From Pseudoalteromonas sp. MMG007 (GTDB lineage: Bacteria; Pseudomonadota; Gammaproteobacteria; Enterobacterales; Alteromonadaceae), in contig NZ_JAGJEI010000003.1 of assembly GCF_018100985.1 (NCBI RefSeq), positions 239,772 through 303,771 of the forward strand: a DNA stretch of 64,000 bases, in the 5' to 3' direction. The notes under the pieces are model-generated. The model was not told where the DNA came from. It ran no database searches and was given only the letters and a program-made list of their open reading frames with translations. A program made the position numbers and the translations under genes. Of the stretch, positions 1 to 8,572 are shown one piece after another (position 1 is the first letter of the stretch; every line of letters begins with the position of its first letter).

Positions 1-303
1 GATGTAGATTTTTACTGGTTCTGGAAAGTATCGTCCAGGATAAAATAATTGTACTGGCGCTTTTTTCCCACTTGGGTATAGGGTTTCATCTTCTTTAAAG
101 CGTATTTTCCAGTGTTGATCGTACGTAATTTTATCAATTAACTCAGGAGCAGGAACCACTGTTGGCGTATAAGGCTTTTCGGCAGAAGCTTTTGCCATTG
201 CCTTTAAATCTTCGAAGGTAAACTTTGCATTACCTTGGGCATGCGCTGCGTGTAACGACATTGAGGAGGAAATAATAGCGGCAATAAATAACTTTAACTT
301 CAT
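1..303 (-). CDS. opgG: Periplasmic glucan biosynthesis protein OpgG/MdoG, N-terminal part (runs off the window)
   Basis: The first 101 residues of a minus-strand gene are visible; the rest lies left of base 1. The protein opens with a signal peptide ending near HAAHAQ. It continues with the OpgG/MdoG N-terminal pattern: FTFEDLKAMAKASAEKPY, a DQHWKIRF segment and a QLFYPGRYFPEPVKIY segment. OpgG acts in the periplasm in the synthesis of osmoregulated glucans; OpgH, usually encoded next, would lie outside the window. The start ATG at 303 has no strong Shine-Dalgarno. OpgD is a close paralogue that cannot be excluded from this fragment, but a plain Sec-type signal rather than a twin-arginine signal favours OpgG. 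Confidence 0.8.
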   Translation of the reverse strand, partial: MKLKLFIAAIISSSMSLHAAHAQGNAKFTFEDLKAMAKASAEKPYTPTVVPAPELIDKITYDQHWKIRFKEDETLYPSGKKAPVQLFYPGRYFPEPVKIYI

Positions 304-601
304 AAAAGTATCTCTAAAAAAATGAGTCTAAAAATAAGCGCCCGGTTCAAACGCTTAACTTAAAATGCTTGTAAAGATATTACACACCGCAATATGAACA
401 CGCGTTTACTGAAGTATCGTTAGTTAATTTGTTTTTGGGGCGGCGCGTTTGATGATATCGCTGAAGTGAAAATAAGTGGGGATAGCGCAATTGATTATTA
501 GATCGCTGAAATTAAAATGGATAAGGGTTGTATTTAGTTGGCGGAAAACGAAGAGACTCACCACTTTTAAAATTTGCAATTAATGGCTAAATTTTACTAG
601 T

Positions 602-628
602 CGCCCACCTCAGGGCATATTGTTAGCT
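602..628 (-). other. Degenerate half attC site closing the first cassette
   Basis: Read on the minus strand, the motif GCTAACAATATGCCC follows the stop codon of the cassette gene at 623 (the TAA lies inside GCTAAC). It is followed by TGAGG and TGGGCGA, so the site folds as a small hairpin. It resembles the outer arm of the attC sites at 1011 and 1575 with the middle lost. No matching second arm was found toward 540. Confidence 0.4.
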
Positions 629-994
629 CGTACTTTGCTGAATACTTGGCTTTTTCCAACCAAGAATATTTACGCAATAATTTACACCAACCACTATATA
701 TTCCGTTATTTCTGAATTACCACACAACGAAAAACCATTACGCTTACTTTCTAAGTCGAACCAGCCACCAGTAATTATTTCGTGGAGCCACCCTGCTTGT
801 AAGGAACATTCAGGCCAAAACTCTAACAAGTCACCTTCATCTAAGACTCGAAAGCCTGCAGGCTCTTCGAAAATAATATCAATTTTATCACCTTCAATAG
901 ATATTGTAATTGTTAGGAGATCAACATCAAAATTAAGGTTTATAACCTCAATAGTATTTGTTGAATTATCACTCTCTAAAATTTTATATTTCAC
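623..994 (-). CDS. Integron-cassette hypothetical protein A
   Basis: About 123 residues of unknown function, acidic, with beta-rich character (IEVINLNFDVDLLTITISIEG) and no signal peptide or membrane segment. The open frame extends upstream to 1069, but those 25 extra codons simply translate the attC site at 1011-1115 (reading APVNKALAV). The better start is GTG at 994, preceded four bases upstream by AGAGG. Its stop overlaps the next attC-like motif, a normal arrangement for cassette genes. Cassette proteins often lack relatives, so no function is proposed. Confidence 0.6.
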   Translation of the reverse strand: MKYKILESDNSTNTIEVINLNFDVDLLTITISIEGDKIDIIFEEPAGFRVLDEGDLLEFWPECSLQAGWLHEIITGGWFDLESKRNGFSLCGNSEITEYIVVGVNYCVNILGWKKPSIQQSTS

Positions 995-1010
995 AAAACC
1001 TCTGAGTACC

Positions 1011-1115
1011 GCTAACGCCTTGTTAACCGGAGCGTAGGTTGATAGCGTTTCTTCGTCTTTTTTCTGCAAAAACGATGGCGACCGTTTACGCTTCAGTGCT
1101 TAACGACTTGTTAGC
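1011..1115 (-). repeat. attC recombination site (cassette B)
   Basis: The outer arms read GCTAACGCCTTGTTAAC (1011-1027) and CTTAACGACTTGTTAGC (1099-1115). They are imperfect inverted repeats: the GCTAAC/GTTAGC ends pair exactly and the inner GTTAA/TTAAC boxes also pair. This is the R''-L''...L'-R' layout of an attC site. It lies immediately 3' of the gene at 1136-1507 on the minus strand, so it belongs to that cassette. Confidence 0.7.
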
Positions 1116-1135
1116 TGTATTTATCAACTCACGTC

Positions 1136-1507
1136 TTAAATGTTTTTAGAAAAGATGTTTCCTGACTGATATTTTGATGAATATGTTGGAGTTCCATCTG
1201 CAATATATTCGAGTAATGATAGAGTGTTTTTTTCATTCTTTTCTTCGAGCGCTTTTTTAGATAACACTTGACCAATATTATCGTCAGCTAAACCAAGTTG
1301 ATGCCCTAAAGTATTCATTTCTTGCTGTAACTTTGGCAATACATCATTGTTTATTTGAGTTACTGCTTTAGCATAACCTTCACGCTGCTCAGCGGTGTCA
1401 GCAGTCTTTGCTAATTCCGCATATTTAGCAGCCGATTTAGTCAAGCCATTTATATCACCGACACGCATATTGTAACCAAAGAAAAGATCCATTGTATTAA
1501 TATTCAT
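1136..1507 (-). CDS. Integron-cassette hypothetical protein B
   Basis: A 123-residue protein starting at ATG 1507 with a good ribosome site (AAGGTAATCAA then ATG). It looks alpha-helical: KSAAKYAELAKTADTAEQREGYAKAV and LPKLQQEMNTLGHQLGLADDN could form amphipathic or coiled helices. There is no signal peptide, no membrane segment and no recognised domain. It is flanked by attC sites on both sides (1011-1115 downstream, 1575-1673 upstream), so it is a complete gene cassette. Confidence 0.65.
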   Translation of the reverse strand: MNINTMDLFFGYNMRVGDINGLTKSAAKYAELAKTADTAEQREGYAKAVTQINNDVLPKLQQEMNTLGHQLGLADDNIGQVLSKKALEEKNEKNTLSLLEYIADGTPTYSSKYQSGNIFSKNI

Positions 1508-1574
1508 TTGATTACCTTATTTATGAAGAAAAAATAAAACATGCAATAAATGCACCACAAGGTGCGGCTATACA

Positions 1575-1673
1575 GCTAACGCCCACTTAAGCGGACAAAA
1601 ATTGTTGGCTATAATGTGGAGCGAAGCGGAACTGAGCCAACTGTTTTTGTTCCGTTTAAAGTGCTTGTTAAGT
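1575..1673 (-). repeat. attC recombination site (cassette C), VCR-like
   Basis: This is the clearest attC of the window. The arms at 1575-1610 (GCTAACGCCCACTTAAGCGG, then ACAAAAATTGTTGGCT) and 1635-1673 (AGCCAACTGTTTTTGTTCCG, then TTTAAAGTGCTTGTTAAGT) are imperfect inverted repeats over about 36 bases with a few unpaired bases. The loop is short. On the minus strand the ends read ACTTAAC (matching RYYYAAC) and GTTAGCT. It lies 3' of the gene at 1680-2645. Confidence 0.85.
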
Positions 1674-1679
1674 GTATAT

Positions 1680-2645
1680 TTAGTTCCCAGCAGGCTTTGT
1701 TTTTTTATCTTTTAACATGAGAAGAATATTTTCAAGCGCTGCAATGTTAGCTTCATTAGCTAATAACACTGCTTTTCTCATTTCTTTGTGTTCTACCTCA
1801 AATTGCTTAGAGGAAACACCATGGGTTAAACGATTGATGTCTAATAGAAAATCATTTGTATCATCTTGCTTTTTAAGTGATATTTTTTGGTTGTTTGTTA
1901 TTAGCTTTAAAGTTTCTAATTCGTTTAGGAGTTTTTCCTGATTATGGACAATTGAACTTAGCTCTGTTGCAATGCCACCTAATTCATTTACTACTTTATT
2001 TTCAGAATTAGTATTTAACCAAATCGTAATAACAAAAATTAACGCGCCACTTAATCCAACAGTAAAAGCCCAAATAAACACAGAACTAAGCTTTTCTGAT
2101 ATTTTTCGGGGAGCAAGCTTACCATTATAAAAACACCTCTTAGTTTTGCGTAACCAGAAAGTTTTTAAATGGTCATAATAACTTGGATGACCATCTACAT
2201 CAGTTGTACGCATATAAGAAACCAAATACTCCCAATGCTGTTTAGACTTTGCCTCTAACTTAGAAGGTTCTTTGAGAATCTCTAGTACAATCCCATCTTC
2301 AAATGGTCTTAAGTTCTCTGTTTTGGAAGGTCTGAGGGTACAAATAACATGTGACTTATCAGTTAGCTTATATTCTAGCCTTGCACCCTCAATGATTTTA
2401 GCTTTATTCGTAACGTTAAAATTGTCACCTAATTCCTTTTGCCAGCTGTGGTATTTAAACCCAAAGAATATCTCGATCAATGTTTCATCAAGCCCTCCGA
2501 TTGCTCCCTTCGGGCAAACGTTAAGATCATTTTCAGTACGGAGGTTGTCCTCTTTTGAAATATCATTCCAGAAACCATTAAATGTATCTTCAGATTTTGC
2601 ACTGAATGTTTTAAAATCATTAGCGCGATCTCTCCTAGTACTCAA
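1680..2645 (-). CDS. Integron-cassette membrane-anchored hypothetical protein C
   Basis: A 321-residue protein that appears to start at TTG 2645, six bases after GGAG. The first ~185 residues are soluble. One hydrophobic helix follows at roughly 190-211 (FIWAFTVGLSGALIFVITIWL), then a heptad-like tail at about 215-310 (ELSSIVHNQEKLLNELETLKL) suggestive of a coiled coil. It is unusually long for a cassette gene. The soluble-TM-coiled-coil architecture would suit an envelope-anchored sensor or effector, but no family was recognised and no function is claimed. Confidence 0.6.
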   Translation of the reverse strand: MSTRRDRANDFKTFSAKSEDTFNGFWNDISKEDNLRTENDLNVCPKGAIGGLDETLIEIFFGFKYHSWQKELGDNFNVTNKAKIIEGARLEYKLTDKSHVICTLRPSKTENLRPFEDGIVLEILKEPSKLEAKSKQHWEYLVSYMRTTDVDGHPSYYDHLKTFWLRKTKRCFYNGKLAPRKISEKLSSVFIWAFTVGLSGALIFVITIWLNTNSENKVVNELGGIATELSSIVHNQEKLLNELETLKLITNNQKISLKKQDDTNDFLLDINRLTHGVSSKQFEVEHKEMRKAVLLANEANIAALENILLMLKDKKTKPAGN

Positions 2646-2662
2646 TATAAACTCCGTATTAC

Positions 2663-2737
2663 ACTTAACAGCTTATTGAACACCACTCTGGGGGTTTATA
2701 ACACTCCAAAACGGCGTATATTACATTGTTCAATAAT
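2663..2737 (-). repeat. Possible attC/attI-like recombination site upstream of cassette C
   Basis: On the minus strand a GTTAAGT core (fits GTTRRRY; 2663-2669) sits just upstream of the cassette C gene. A perfect inverted repeat TTATTGAAC/GTTCAATAA lies at 2673-2681 and 2729-2737. The outer arms do not pair as in the two good attC sites, so it may be a decayed attC or a primary attachment site. Confidence 0.35.
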
Positions 2738-2988
2738 TCCACTAAGTAACTTTAATGTAAACAAGTAATTAGGCATGTAATGAAAAGCCTTTGTTATTTT
2801 GCACCAAAACGACTTTTAATAATGTTATTGGACAAAGTAAAATAGCTGTTTATATGAATAGTTCAGTCTGAAGAAAAATTTTGGCTTTGTGCATTTAGCG
2901 CGTAATTAGCTAACGCATTGGTTAGATAAGCGAGCCTTAACATATTAATGATACAGGTTCGCTGAGGTGTTTATAATAAAACGAATGA
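2738..2988. other. Intergenic stretch with one attC-arm-like motif
   Basis: About 250 bases without a gene. At 2909-2925 the motif GCTAAC-GCATTG-GTTAG closely matches the low-coordinate arm of the attC at 1011, but no partner arm was found toward 3000. Nothing else was recognised. Confidence 0.3.
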
Positions 2989-2997
2989 GTGAGGTGT

Positions 2998-3249
2998 TTA
3001 CTTTACATCAAAGTCCACGCGGTCAAAGTATGGATTACTCTCACGCGCTTTAAGTACGCTGATTGTAGTGAGCACAATGAGTTGCAGTTCGTTATTTACG
3101 TTAACAACTATGCATTCGTCTTTATTTGCATTGCGCTTTGTATCAGTGGCTACACCACATACACCATCACCATTTTTTAACACAAGCTCAATATTCAGCC
3201 TGTGCATACAGGCAATTTCAATGTAGTCATATTGGTGGCAACTGATCAT
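2998..3249 (-). CDS. rof: Rho-binding antiterminator, Rof (YaeO) family
   Basis: An 83-residue protein matching the Rof/YaeO family in length and pattern: an N-terminal ISCHQYDYIEIACMHRLNIELVLKNGD strand-turn-strand, then a small Sm-like beta barrel with ECIVVNV and LQLIVLTTISVLKA, and a C-terminal FDRVDFDV. E. coli Rof binds Rho and lowers Rho-dependent termination. It is not tightly linked to a neighbour; the next gene starts 16 bases downstream of its start on the same strand. Confidence 0.75.
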   Translation of the reverse strand: MISCHQYDYIEIACMHRLNIELVLKNGDGVCGVATDTKRNANKDECIVVNVNNELQLIVLTTISVLKARESNPYFDRVDFDVK

Positions 3250-3265
3250 AAAGCCTCGTTATAAA

Positions 3266-4120
3266 TTATTTAGCTGATTGAAAAAGCATTAAATGTGCTA
3301 TTACTGCAAGGTTGGCGATATACCAAAGATCTTTAATTACAAACAAACCGAGACCATCGAATAAAGTGGCGGCACTAAATGCCCCTGTTGCATTAAATAA
3401 AAAGGTTTGAGTCATTAAAAATACACTCAAACACGCTAAACCACTTACAATAATTAGCTTTTTATTATCCAGAAAAATACCCGCGCCAAGTAACAAAGCA
3501 AATAATACATCGAACCCGCCAATTACGTTTGATGCACCTTGTACGCTAAATAACGTATATAACCACGACATAAACGGCGACGTTTCAACAAGACTTACAA
3601 TGCCTTTTGCTTCAAACTCATAGAACTTCATACCGCCAATCCACAGTAAAACCATAGCCACAGGAATAAAGTTTAAAAGTACGTGTTGTTTGTCGGTAAG
3701 TTTGTCTTTATAAAACAAAAATAAATACAAAGGTACTACAGCAAAGTATTTAATTATGCCCTGCCCACTACCAATTATTGGAAAGCCGCCAAGTTGCGTC
3801 ATCCAGCGGTTGCTGGCCAATAAGGTAAGTAAGGGGATTAAGCTTATAATTGACGCAAACAACAATGCACCGGTAGGTTTCATTAATTGAAAATGAGCCA
3901 GTAAGGTCGCAAAGCCCAGCGCAATCATAAATGAACCGCTCAGTAAGCCTAAAGCCGATACAGAAATAAGCGAGTCAATATGATAAAAGCTAAATGTTGC
4001 TGATAACAAATTTTGGCCAGCATCTAAAGCAAATGACAAACCAAGCAATAAAAAGCTAATTGTTAATAAAAATGCGACCACGTTGTTGGTTAGTTTTAAG
4101 TTCATTTTATTTCCGTACAT
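3266..4120 (-). CDS. DUF417-domain membrane protein
   Basis: A 284-residue protein with seven or eight hydrophobic segments. The C-terminal half carries the DUF417 (YkgB/RclC-like) signature: LLWIGGMKFYEFEAKGIVSLVETSPFMSWLY followed by VQGASNVIGGFDVLFALLLG. DUF417 proteins are usually near 180-200 residues, so about 90-130 N-terminal residues with three membrane segments are extra. E. coli RclC is linked to reactive-chlorine resistance, but a shared role is not shown here. The frame starts at 4120; an internal Met at the sixth codon (4105) is the alternative start. Confidence 0.65.
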   Translation of the reverse strand: MYGNKMNLKLTNNVVAFLLTISFLLLGLSFALDAGQNLLSATFSFYHIDSLISVSALGLLSGSFMIALGFATLLAHFQLMKPTGALLFASIISLIPLLTLLASNRWMTQLGGFPIIGSGQGIIKYFAVVPLYLFLFYKDKLTDKQHVLLNFIPVAMVLLWIGGMKFYEFEAKGIVSLVETSPFMSWLYTLFSVQGASNVIGGFDVLFALLLGAGIFLDNKKLIIVSGLACLSVFLMTQTFLFNATGAFSAATLFDGLGLFVIKDLWYIANLAVIAHLMLFQSAK

Positions 4121-4388
4121 TAGTTCAGATACATAAAGACCTTATAAGGTAATAAAACAATTCAAACTCCCCCTTAAAAACTAAACCCTGTTTAAGTACA
4201 CTGTAAGCGCTTATGAGTATTTAGTGTTTTTTAAGCGCGTAGTTTATTTCGGTTAATTAATAAAATTGGTTTTTTCATCACTTTCCTCATGATGTATATC
4301 ATCTTTTTTGATTATTAAATGAAGTAGAATAACGTCATATTTTTAATATACATAATGTATGCATTTATAAAAATTAGGGATATTTTTA

Positions 4389-5855
4389 ATGAAAGGTAGT
4401 GATATTAAAGTGAGCTCTGGCGTGGTTTCCATTGCCGTTATTTTAATACTTTGGTTTGCAGTACCGGCTCCGCAAGGTGTAACTGAAAACGCATGGCATT
4501 TATTGGCTTTATTTGTTGGCACCGTGGTTGCCATTATTGGAAAAGCGATGCCAATTGGCGCGATAGCAATTTTAGCCATTACTGCTGTTGCATTAACGGG
4601 AGTGACAAATAGTAGCCCTTCAGGCGCTGTTAAAGATGCACTGAGTGGCTTTTCTAACTCGCTGATTTGGTTAATTGGTATTGCTATTATAATTTCTCGT
4701 GGATTGGCTAAAACCGGTCTAGGTAACCGTATTGGCTATAATTTCATTTCGTTATTTGGCAAAAAAACAATAGGGATTGGGTATGCACTGGCTCTTTCTG
4801 AGTTGGTTATTGCCCCTGTAACACCAAGTAATACTGCTCGAGGTGGTGCTATTATCCACCCAATTATGAAGTCTATTGCTACAAGCTTTGGGTCATCACC
4901 AGAGCAAGGCACCTCTCGTAAAATAGGCCACTACCTCGCACTTGTGAGTTACCACATAAACCCTATTACCTCTGCTATGTTTATTACGGCAACTGCGCCA
5001 AATCCACTAATTGTAAAACTGATTGCAGACGCCACAGGCGCTGATATAAGTATTACATGGGGTACGTGGGCGCTTGCTGCACTTTTACCTGGCTTGCTAT
5101 GTATTGCACTGGTGCCTTTGGTTGTGTATGCCATTTACCCTCCTGAGGTTAAAAGCACGCCCGATGCAAAAACCTACGCAGAATCTAAGCTGTCTGAAAT
5201 GGGACCTATGAGTTACGGCGAAAAAGTAATGGTGGGTGTGTTTGCTATGCTACTTACTTTATGGGCCGGTGTACCCGCTATGATTTTAGGTGCTGATTAT
5301 GCGGTAAACACAACCGCAGTGGCCTTTTTAGGGCTCTCGGTTTTATTAATTACCGGAGTTTTAAGTTGGGACGATGTGCTTAAAGAAAAGTCAGCTTGGG
5401 ATACGGTAGTGTGGTTTTCAGCGCTGGTAATGATGGCAACATTTTTAAATAAATTAGGTTTAGTTACATGGTTTTCAAGCCTAGTTGAGAGCAATATTGC
5501 GCAGCTCGGTTTCGATTGGATTATATCGGCCATAATACTGGTTGCAGTGTATTTTTACGCTCATTACTTTTTTGCCAGTACGACTGCACACATCACAGCT
5601 ATGTTTGCTGCTTTTTACGCTGCAGGTATAGCACTTGGCGCGCCACCATTGTTTCTTGGTTTGTTATTAGCGGGCGCTTCATCTTTGATGATGTCGTTAA
5701 CCCATTATGCTACCGGTACTTCCCCCATAGTATTTGGATCAGGTTATGTTTCTTTAAAAAATTGGTGGGTAATGGGGCTTATTATGAGCATTATTAATTT
5801 AAGTGTGTGGGGTATTATTGGCGGTCTTTGGTGGAAGGCACTTGGGTATTGGTAA
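4389..5855 (+). CDS. DASS-family sodium/anion (dicarboxylate) transporter
   Basis: A 488-residue inner-membrane protein with about 12 hydrophobic segments. It has the duplicated substrate motifs of the divalent anion:sodium symporter family: PVTPSNTARGGAIIHPI near residue 145 and TGTSPIVFGSGYV near 450. The family includes CitT, TtdT, YbhI and the plastid 2-oxoglutarate/malate translocator; this protein looks closer to the CitT/SODiT branch. The exact substrate cannot be read from sequence. It is a single gene with about 270 bases on both sides. Confidence 0.85.
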   Translation: MKGSDIKVSSGVVSIAVILILWFAVPAPQGVTENAWHLLALFVGTVVAIIGKAMPIGAIAILAITAVALTGVTNSSPSGAVKDALSGFSNSLIWLIGIAIIISRGLAKTGLGNRIGYNFISLFGKKTIGIGYALALSELVIAPVTPSNTARGGAIIHPIMKSIATSFGSSPEQGTSRKIGHYLALVSYHINPITSAMFITATAPNPLIVKLIADATGADISITWGTWALAALLPGLLCIALVPLVVYAIYPPEVKSTPDAKTYAESKLSEMGPMSYGEKVMVGVFAMLLTLWAGVPAMILGADYAVNTTAVAFLGLSVLLITGVLSWDDVLKEKSAWDTVVWFSALVMMATFLNKLGLVTWFSSLVESNIAQLGFDWIISAIILVAVYFYAHYFFASTTAHITAMFAAFYAAGIALGAPPLFLGLLLAGASSLMMSLTHYATGTSPIVFGSGYVSLKNWWVMGLIMSIINLSVWGIIGGLWWKALGYW

Positions 5856-5908
5856 TAGTATTTTTGCTTTACCAGCATAGTTAACACCATATGCTTAAAT
5901 ATGAACTT

Positions 5909-5936
5909 GCAGCCCTATTAATCAATTTAGGGCTGC
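5909..5936 (+). terminator. Hairpin downstream of the DASS gene
   Basis: Arms GCAGCCCTA and TAGGGCTGC pair perfectly around a 10-base loop, 53 bases after the stop. There is no clear U-run, so termination is only possible. The remainder of 5856-6130 shows nothing recognisable. Confidence 0.4.
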
Positions 5937-6130
5937 TATAAAAGGAGTTTAATTAGGCTTAACTTTATTAAAGCAGCATTTAAAAGGAACAAATAAATAA
6001 CCTAATTACTCATATCTAATACAGTTAAACAATGAGTTAATAGTGATTTAAAAAACGCTTTAGCATCACTTAAGGTAGTAAATACTAGTACCTTATAAAC
6101 CCAGCCTATTAAAAGCATTGGTTTTAATGC

Positions 6131-6766
6131 CTAATCACTTTGGTTTTTAAAGTCTTTTTTTCTGAAAATGGTTAAGTGCCAACCCCAGTGAAGCGAGCCT
6201 AGTCTTAAAAATATTGTGGTAAAAAGCGAGCCTAAAATACACCAGATATAATCTACTTCTAATGTAAATAGTGCCGCATAGACCAAGCCTCCCGCTAAAC
6301 ACGCTGATGCATAAGGCTCATTTCGCATAACTGAGGGCACTTCGCGGCAAATTACATCTCGTATAAGGCCGCCAAAAATCCCAGTGGTGATCCCCATAGT
6401 AATGGCAATTGCCATACCTGAGCCACTGATCAGGGCTTTTTCTATACCCATAATATTAAATAATGCCATGCCTAAGGCATCTACTAATAAAAAGTAATAA
6501 TTATTTACATGAGGTAAGTAGCGCACAAAAAATATGGTTGCAATAATAGCGGCGTAAGTTGAGTACAAATACTCTGGCGTGGCGATCCAAAATACTGGCT
6601 TATTTAACAGCATATCTCTGAGGGTACCGCCCCCTAGCGCAGTTACAGTTGCCACCACAACTACTCCAAAGCCACTTATGTTTTTATCGTAGCCGAGCAA
6701 TGCACCTGCTACAGAAAAAAATGCCACCCCAAGCAGCCCCAATACCATAAAATACTCGTCAGTCAT
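6131..6766 (-). CDS. TRIC-type cation channel / UPF0126 family (YicG-like)
   Basis: About 211 residues with seven membrane segments and the duplicated glycine-rich signature of UPF0126: GGGTLRD near residue 47 and GGLIRDVICREVP near 133. Bacterial members are trimeric channels of the TRIC fold; the ion in this organism is unknown. The open frame begins at 6829, but ATG 6766 is preceded by AAGGA six to seven bases upstream and begins directly at the first membrane segment, so it is the better start. Confidence 0.8.
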   Translation of the reverse strand: MTDEYFMVLGLLGVAFFSVAGALLGYDKNISGFGVVVVATVTALGGGTLRDMLLNKPVFWIATPEYLYSTYAAIIATIFFVRYLPHVNNYYFLLVDALGMALFNIMGIEKALISGSGMAIAITMGITTGIFGGLIRDVICREVPSVMRNEPYASACLAGGLVYAALFTLEVDYIWCILGSLFTTIFLRLGSLHWGWHLTIFRKKDFKNQSD

Positions 6767-7066
6767 GCTAATTCCTTTTAAAAATGTATGCATCACTAAT
6801 CCAACTTGCATGCCAAAAAATAAAAGCAATAAAAATCAATAATTTAAATTTTTAAAGTAATACATTAACAAAATACTTTTCAACTCGAATAAAGTAATAG
6901 ATGAAATTATTATATATAAATGTAGTTTTTACACATTTAGTAACTTGATTATTTGTAAGAGTATAAACACGAAGTCGAGCACTCAGAATCCAACCCTATC
7001 TACCTATTGTTAAAAATAAAGCAACCCTTTAGTATGCGCCACCTGAAGTTAAAAACGGTACAAACA

Positions 7067-8278
7067 ATGATTAAAACGTTAATAAAGTGGCCTTTATTAT
7101 TATCAGTAATTACGCTTATTACACTTGATTGTAGTGATGCAGAGGCAAAAAGCACTAATCGATATAGTGACCGAAACGCAAACTGGCTTGCCGGCTCTTG
7201 GGGTATTACACACCGACTAGATGGTGGCTATATACTTGATAATGCAGTAAATAGTTCTGACTGGCGTCTCGGCGCAGACGAAATTATTAAAAATTTACCC
7301 TCTGCAGGGCATGTAATCACATCACTTACTCACCCTGCACGTGCACACCTTTTTACACTGCGCGATAACACAAGAGTTAATGTTGCTGAGAGAATACATT
7401 CAGATATGGTGCCTTCGCGTCAAAACGAAGAGATTATTTTTGATGTAATTGAGAAATACCGTAGCGCCGGTAAAAAAATTATCTTGTATATAAATACTGC
7501 CAGCCCTTCTATGATTGAAGGTAATTTTCCTGAAAATGAGCTAGCAATAAGACAAGCATGGGAAGATTACTACAACTCTGATAAATGGAAAGGTGATGAG
7601 GCCGCAGCGTGGCGCGATTTAATACTAGGCTACATTGAACGCTTTGATGGTTTAGCAGATGGCTACTGGTTAGATAACGTACGAAAACTACCTGGAAGCG
7701 AAGCCGAATTTGTTGAGATGATACGCAGTGTTGACCCAACAGTTGCTATTACTGTAAACAAAACAAAAGAATACTTTACAGATGAAAATGGAGATTTTCT
7801 TTACGTTGATAGCGACGGCTTCAATGATTTAGATGACACTGATTACAAAATAATAAAATATGCTGCCACTAATGAATTAGAAGACTTTACTAGTGGGCAC
7901 GTTACACCACTGGGTCAAGGTGCTCCACCTAACTCTTGGGGATATGAAGAGTATACTATTCCCAACATGCAAAAAGCGCCTTGGGATAACTATGAAGGGA
8001 AAAAAGACGTACTTAAGCATGCATGGTTTCCTATACGAAAAACGTGGAGTACGGGCACTAATATGGTGTTTAATATAGAGCAGGCTTATCGTTTTACACG
8101 CAAAATTACTGATGCCGGTGCAGGTATTACATGGTCAACCACTGAAAAAGATGGCCATTTAAGAGCAAGAGACATGGAGATGATGCTCGAAATAGAGGAC
8201 AGAATGAGCCAAAAGCGTAAGCCAGACTATGAAGCTTATGAAAGGCCAAGTGGAGCCTATTTACTTCAAAGTAACTAA
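7067..8278 (+). CDS. Secreted protein of unknown family, paralogue 1 (possible glycosidase-like barrel)
   Basis: About 403 residues from ATG 7067; upstream in-frame starts (7007, 7034) have no better ribosome site and would mask the signal peptide. After a hydrophobic leader ending near LITLDC the mature part begins NANWLAGSWGITHRLDGGY. Alternating helix/strand segments such as GKKIILYINTASPSM, DGLADGYWLDN, VAITVNKTK and GAGITWSTTE resemble a TIM-barrel hydrolase, and the Asp in GYWLDN would suit a strand-end catalytic residue. That is inference; no glycoside hydrolase family was recognised. It is clearly paralogous to the next gene along its whole length. Confidence 0.6.
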   Translation: MIKTLIKWPLLLSVITLITLDCSDAEAKSTNRYSDRNANWLAGSWGITHRLDGGYILDNAVNSSDWRLGADEIIKNLPSAGHVITSLTHPARAHLFTLRDNTRVNVAERIHSDMVPSRQNEEIIFDVIEKYRSAGKKIILYINTASPSMIEGNFPENELAIRQAWEDYYNSDKWKGDEAAAWRDLILGYIERFDGLADGYWLDNVRKLPGSEAEFVEMIRSVDPTVAITVNKTKEYFTDENGDFLYVDSDGFNDLDDTDYKIIKYAATNELEDFTSGHVTPLGQGAPPNSWGYEEYTIPNMQKAPWDNYEGKKDVLKHAWFPIRKTWSTGTNMVFNIEQAYRFTRKITDAGAGITWSTTEKDGHLRARDMEMMLEIEDRMSQKRKPDYEAYERPSGAYLLQSN

Positions 8279-8295
8279 ATGTATATGAATTGATA

Positions 8296-8328
8296 AATAA
8301 CCCACCTTAGTTAAGGTGGGTTATTTTT
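8296..8328 (+). terminator. Rho-independent terminator after paralogue 1
   Basis: A 14-bp perfect stem (AATAACCCACCTTA pairing with TAAGGTGGGTTATT) with a two-base loop ends in a run of T, 18 bases after the stop codon. It separates the two paralogues into distinct transcripts. Confidence 0.9.
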
Positions 8329-8572
8329 GAACTATCAAAAATATAAATTTAAACGTTATTACAATTGAAGAACTAGCTTTACCTCATTTAGGATGATTAG
8401 AGTGATTCGGGCGTAATCGGTATAAACCACTTTAATATTGAGTTTAAAAATCTCTTTTATTTATATTCCAAACAGCAATTCTATAAAATTTCTTACAACC
8501 TCTTTAAGCTTATTGCCTATAGTAAGCTACCCCTCTAAAATCACTCAACTTAACGCTAAAATATGCACTGCA

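Noticed and set aside
2272..2679. 135-codon plus-strand ORF opposite cassette C
   Set aside because: Antisense to a longer frame with its own ribosome site; low-complexity Ser/Leu composition.
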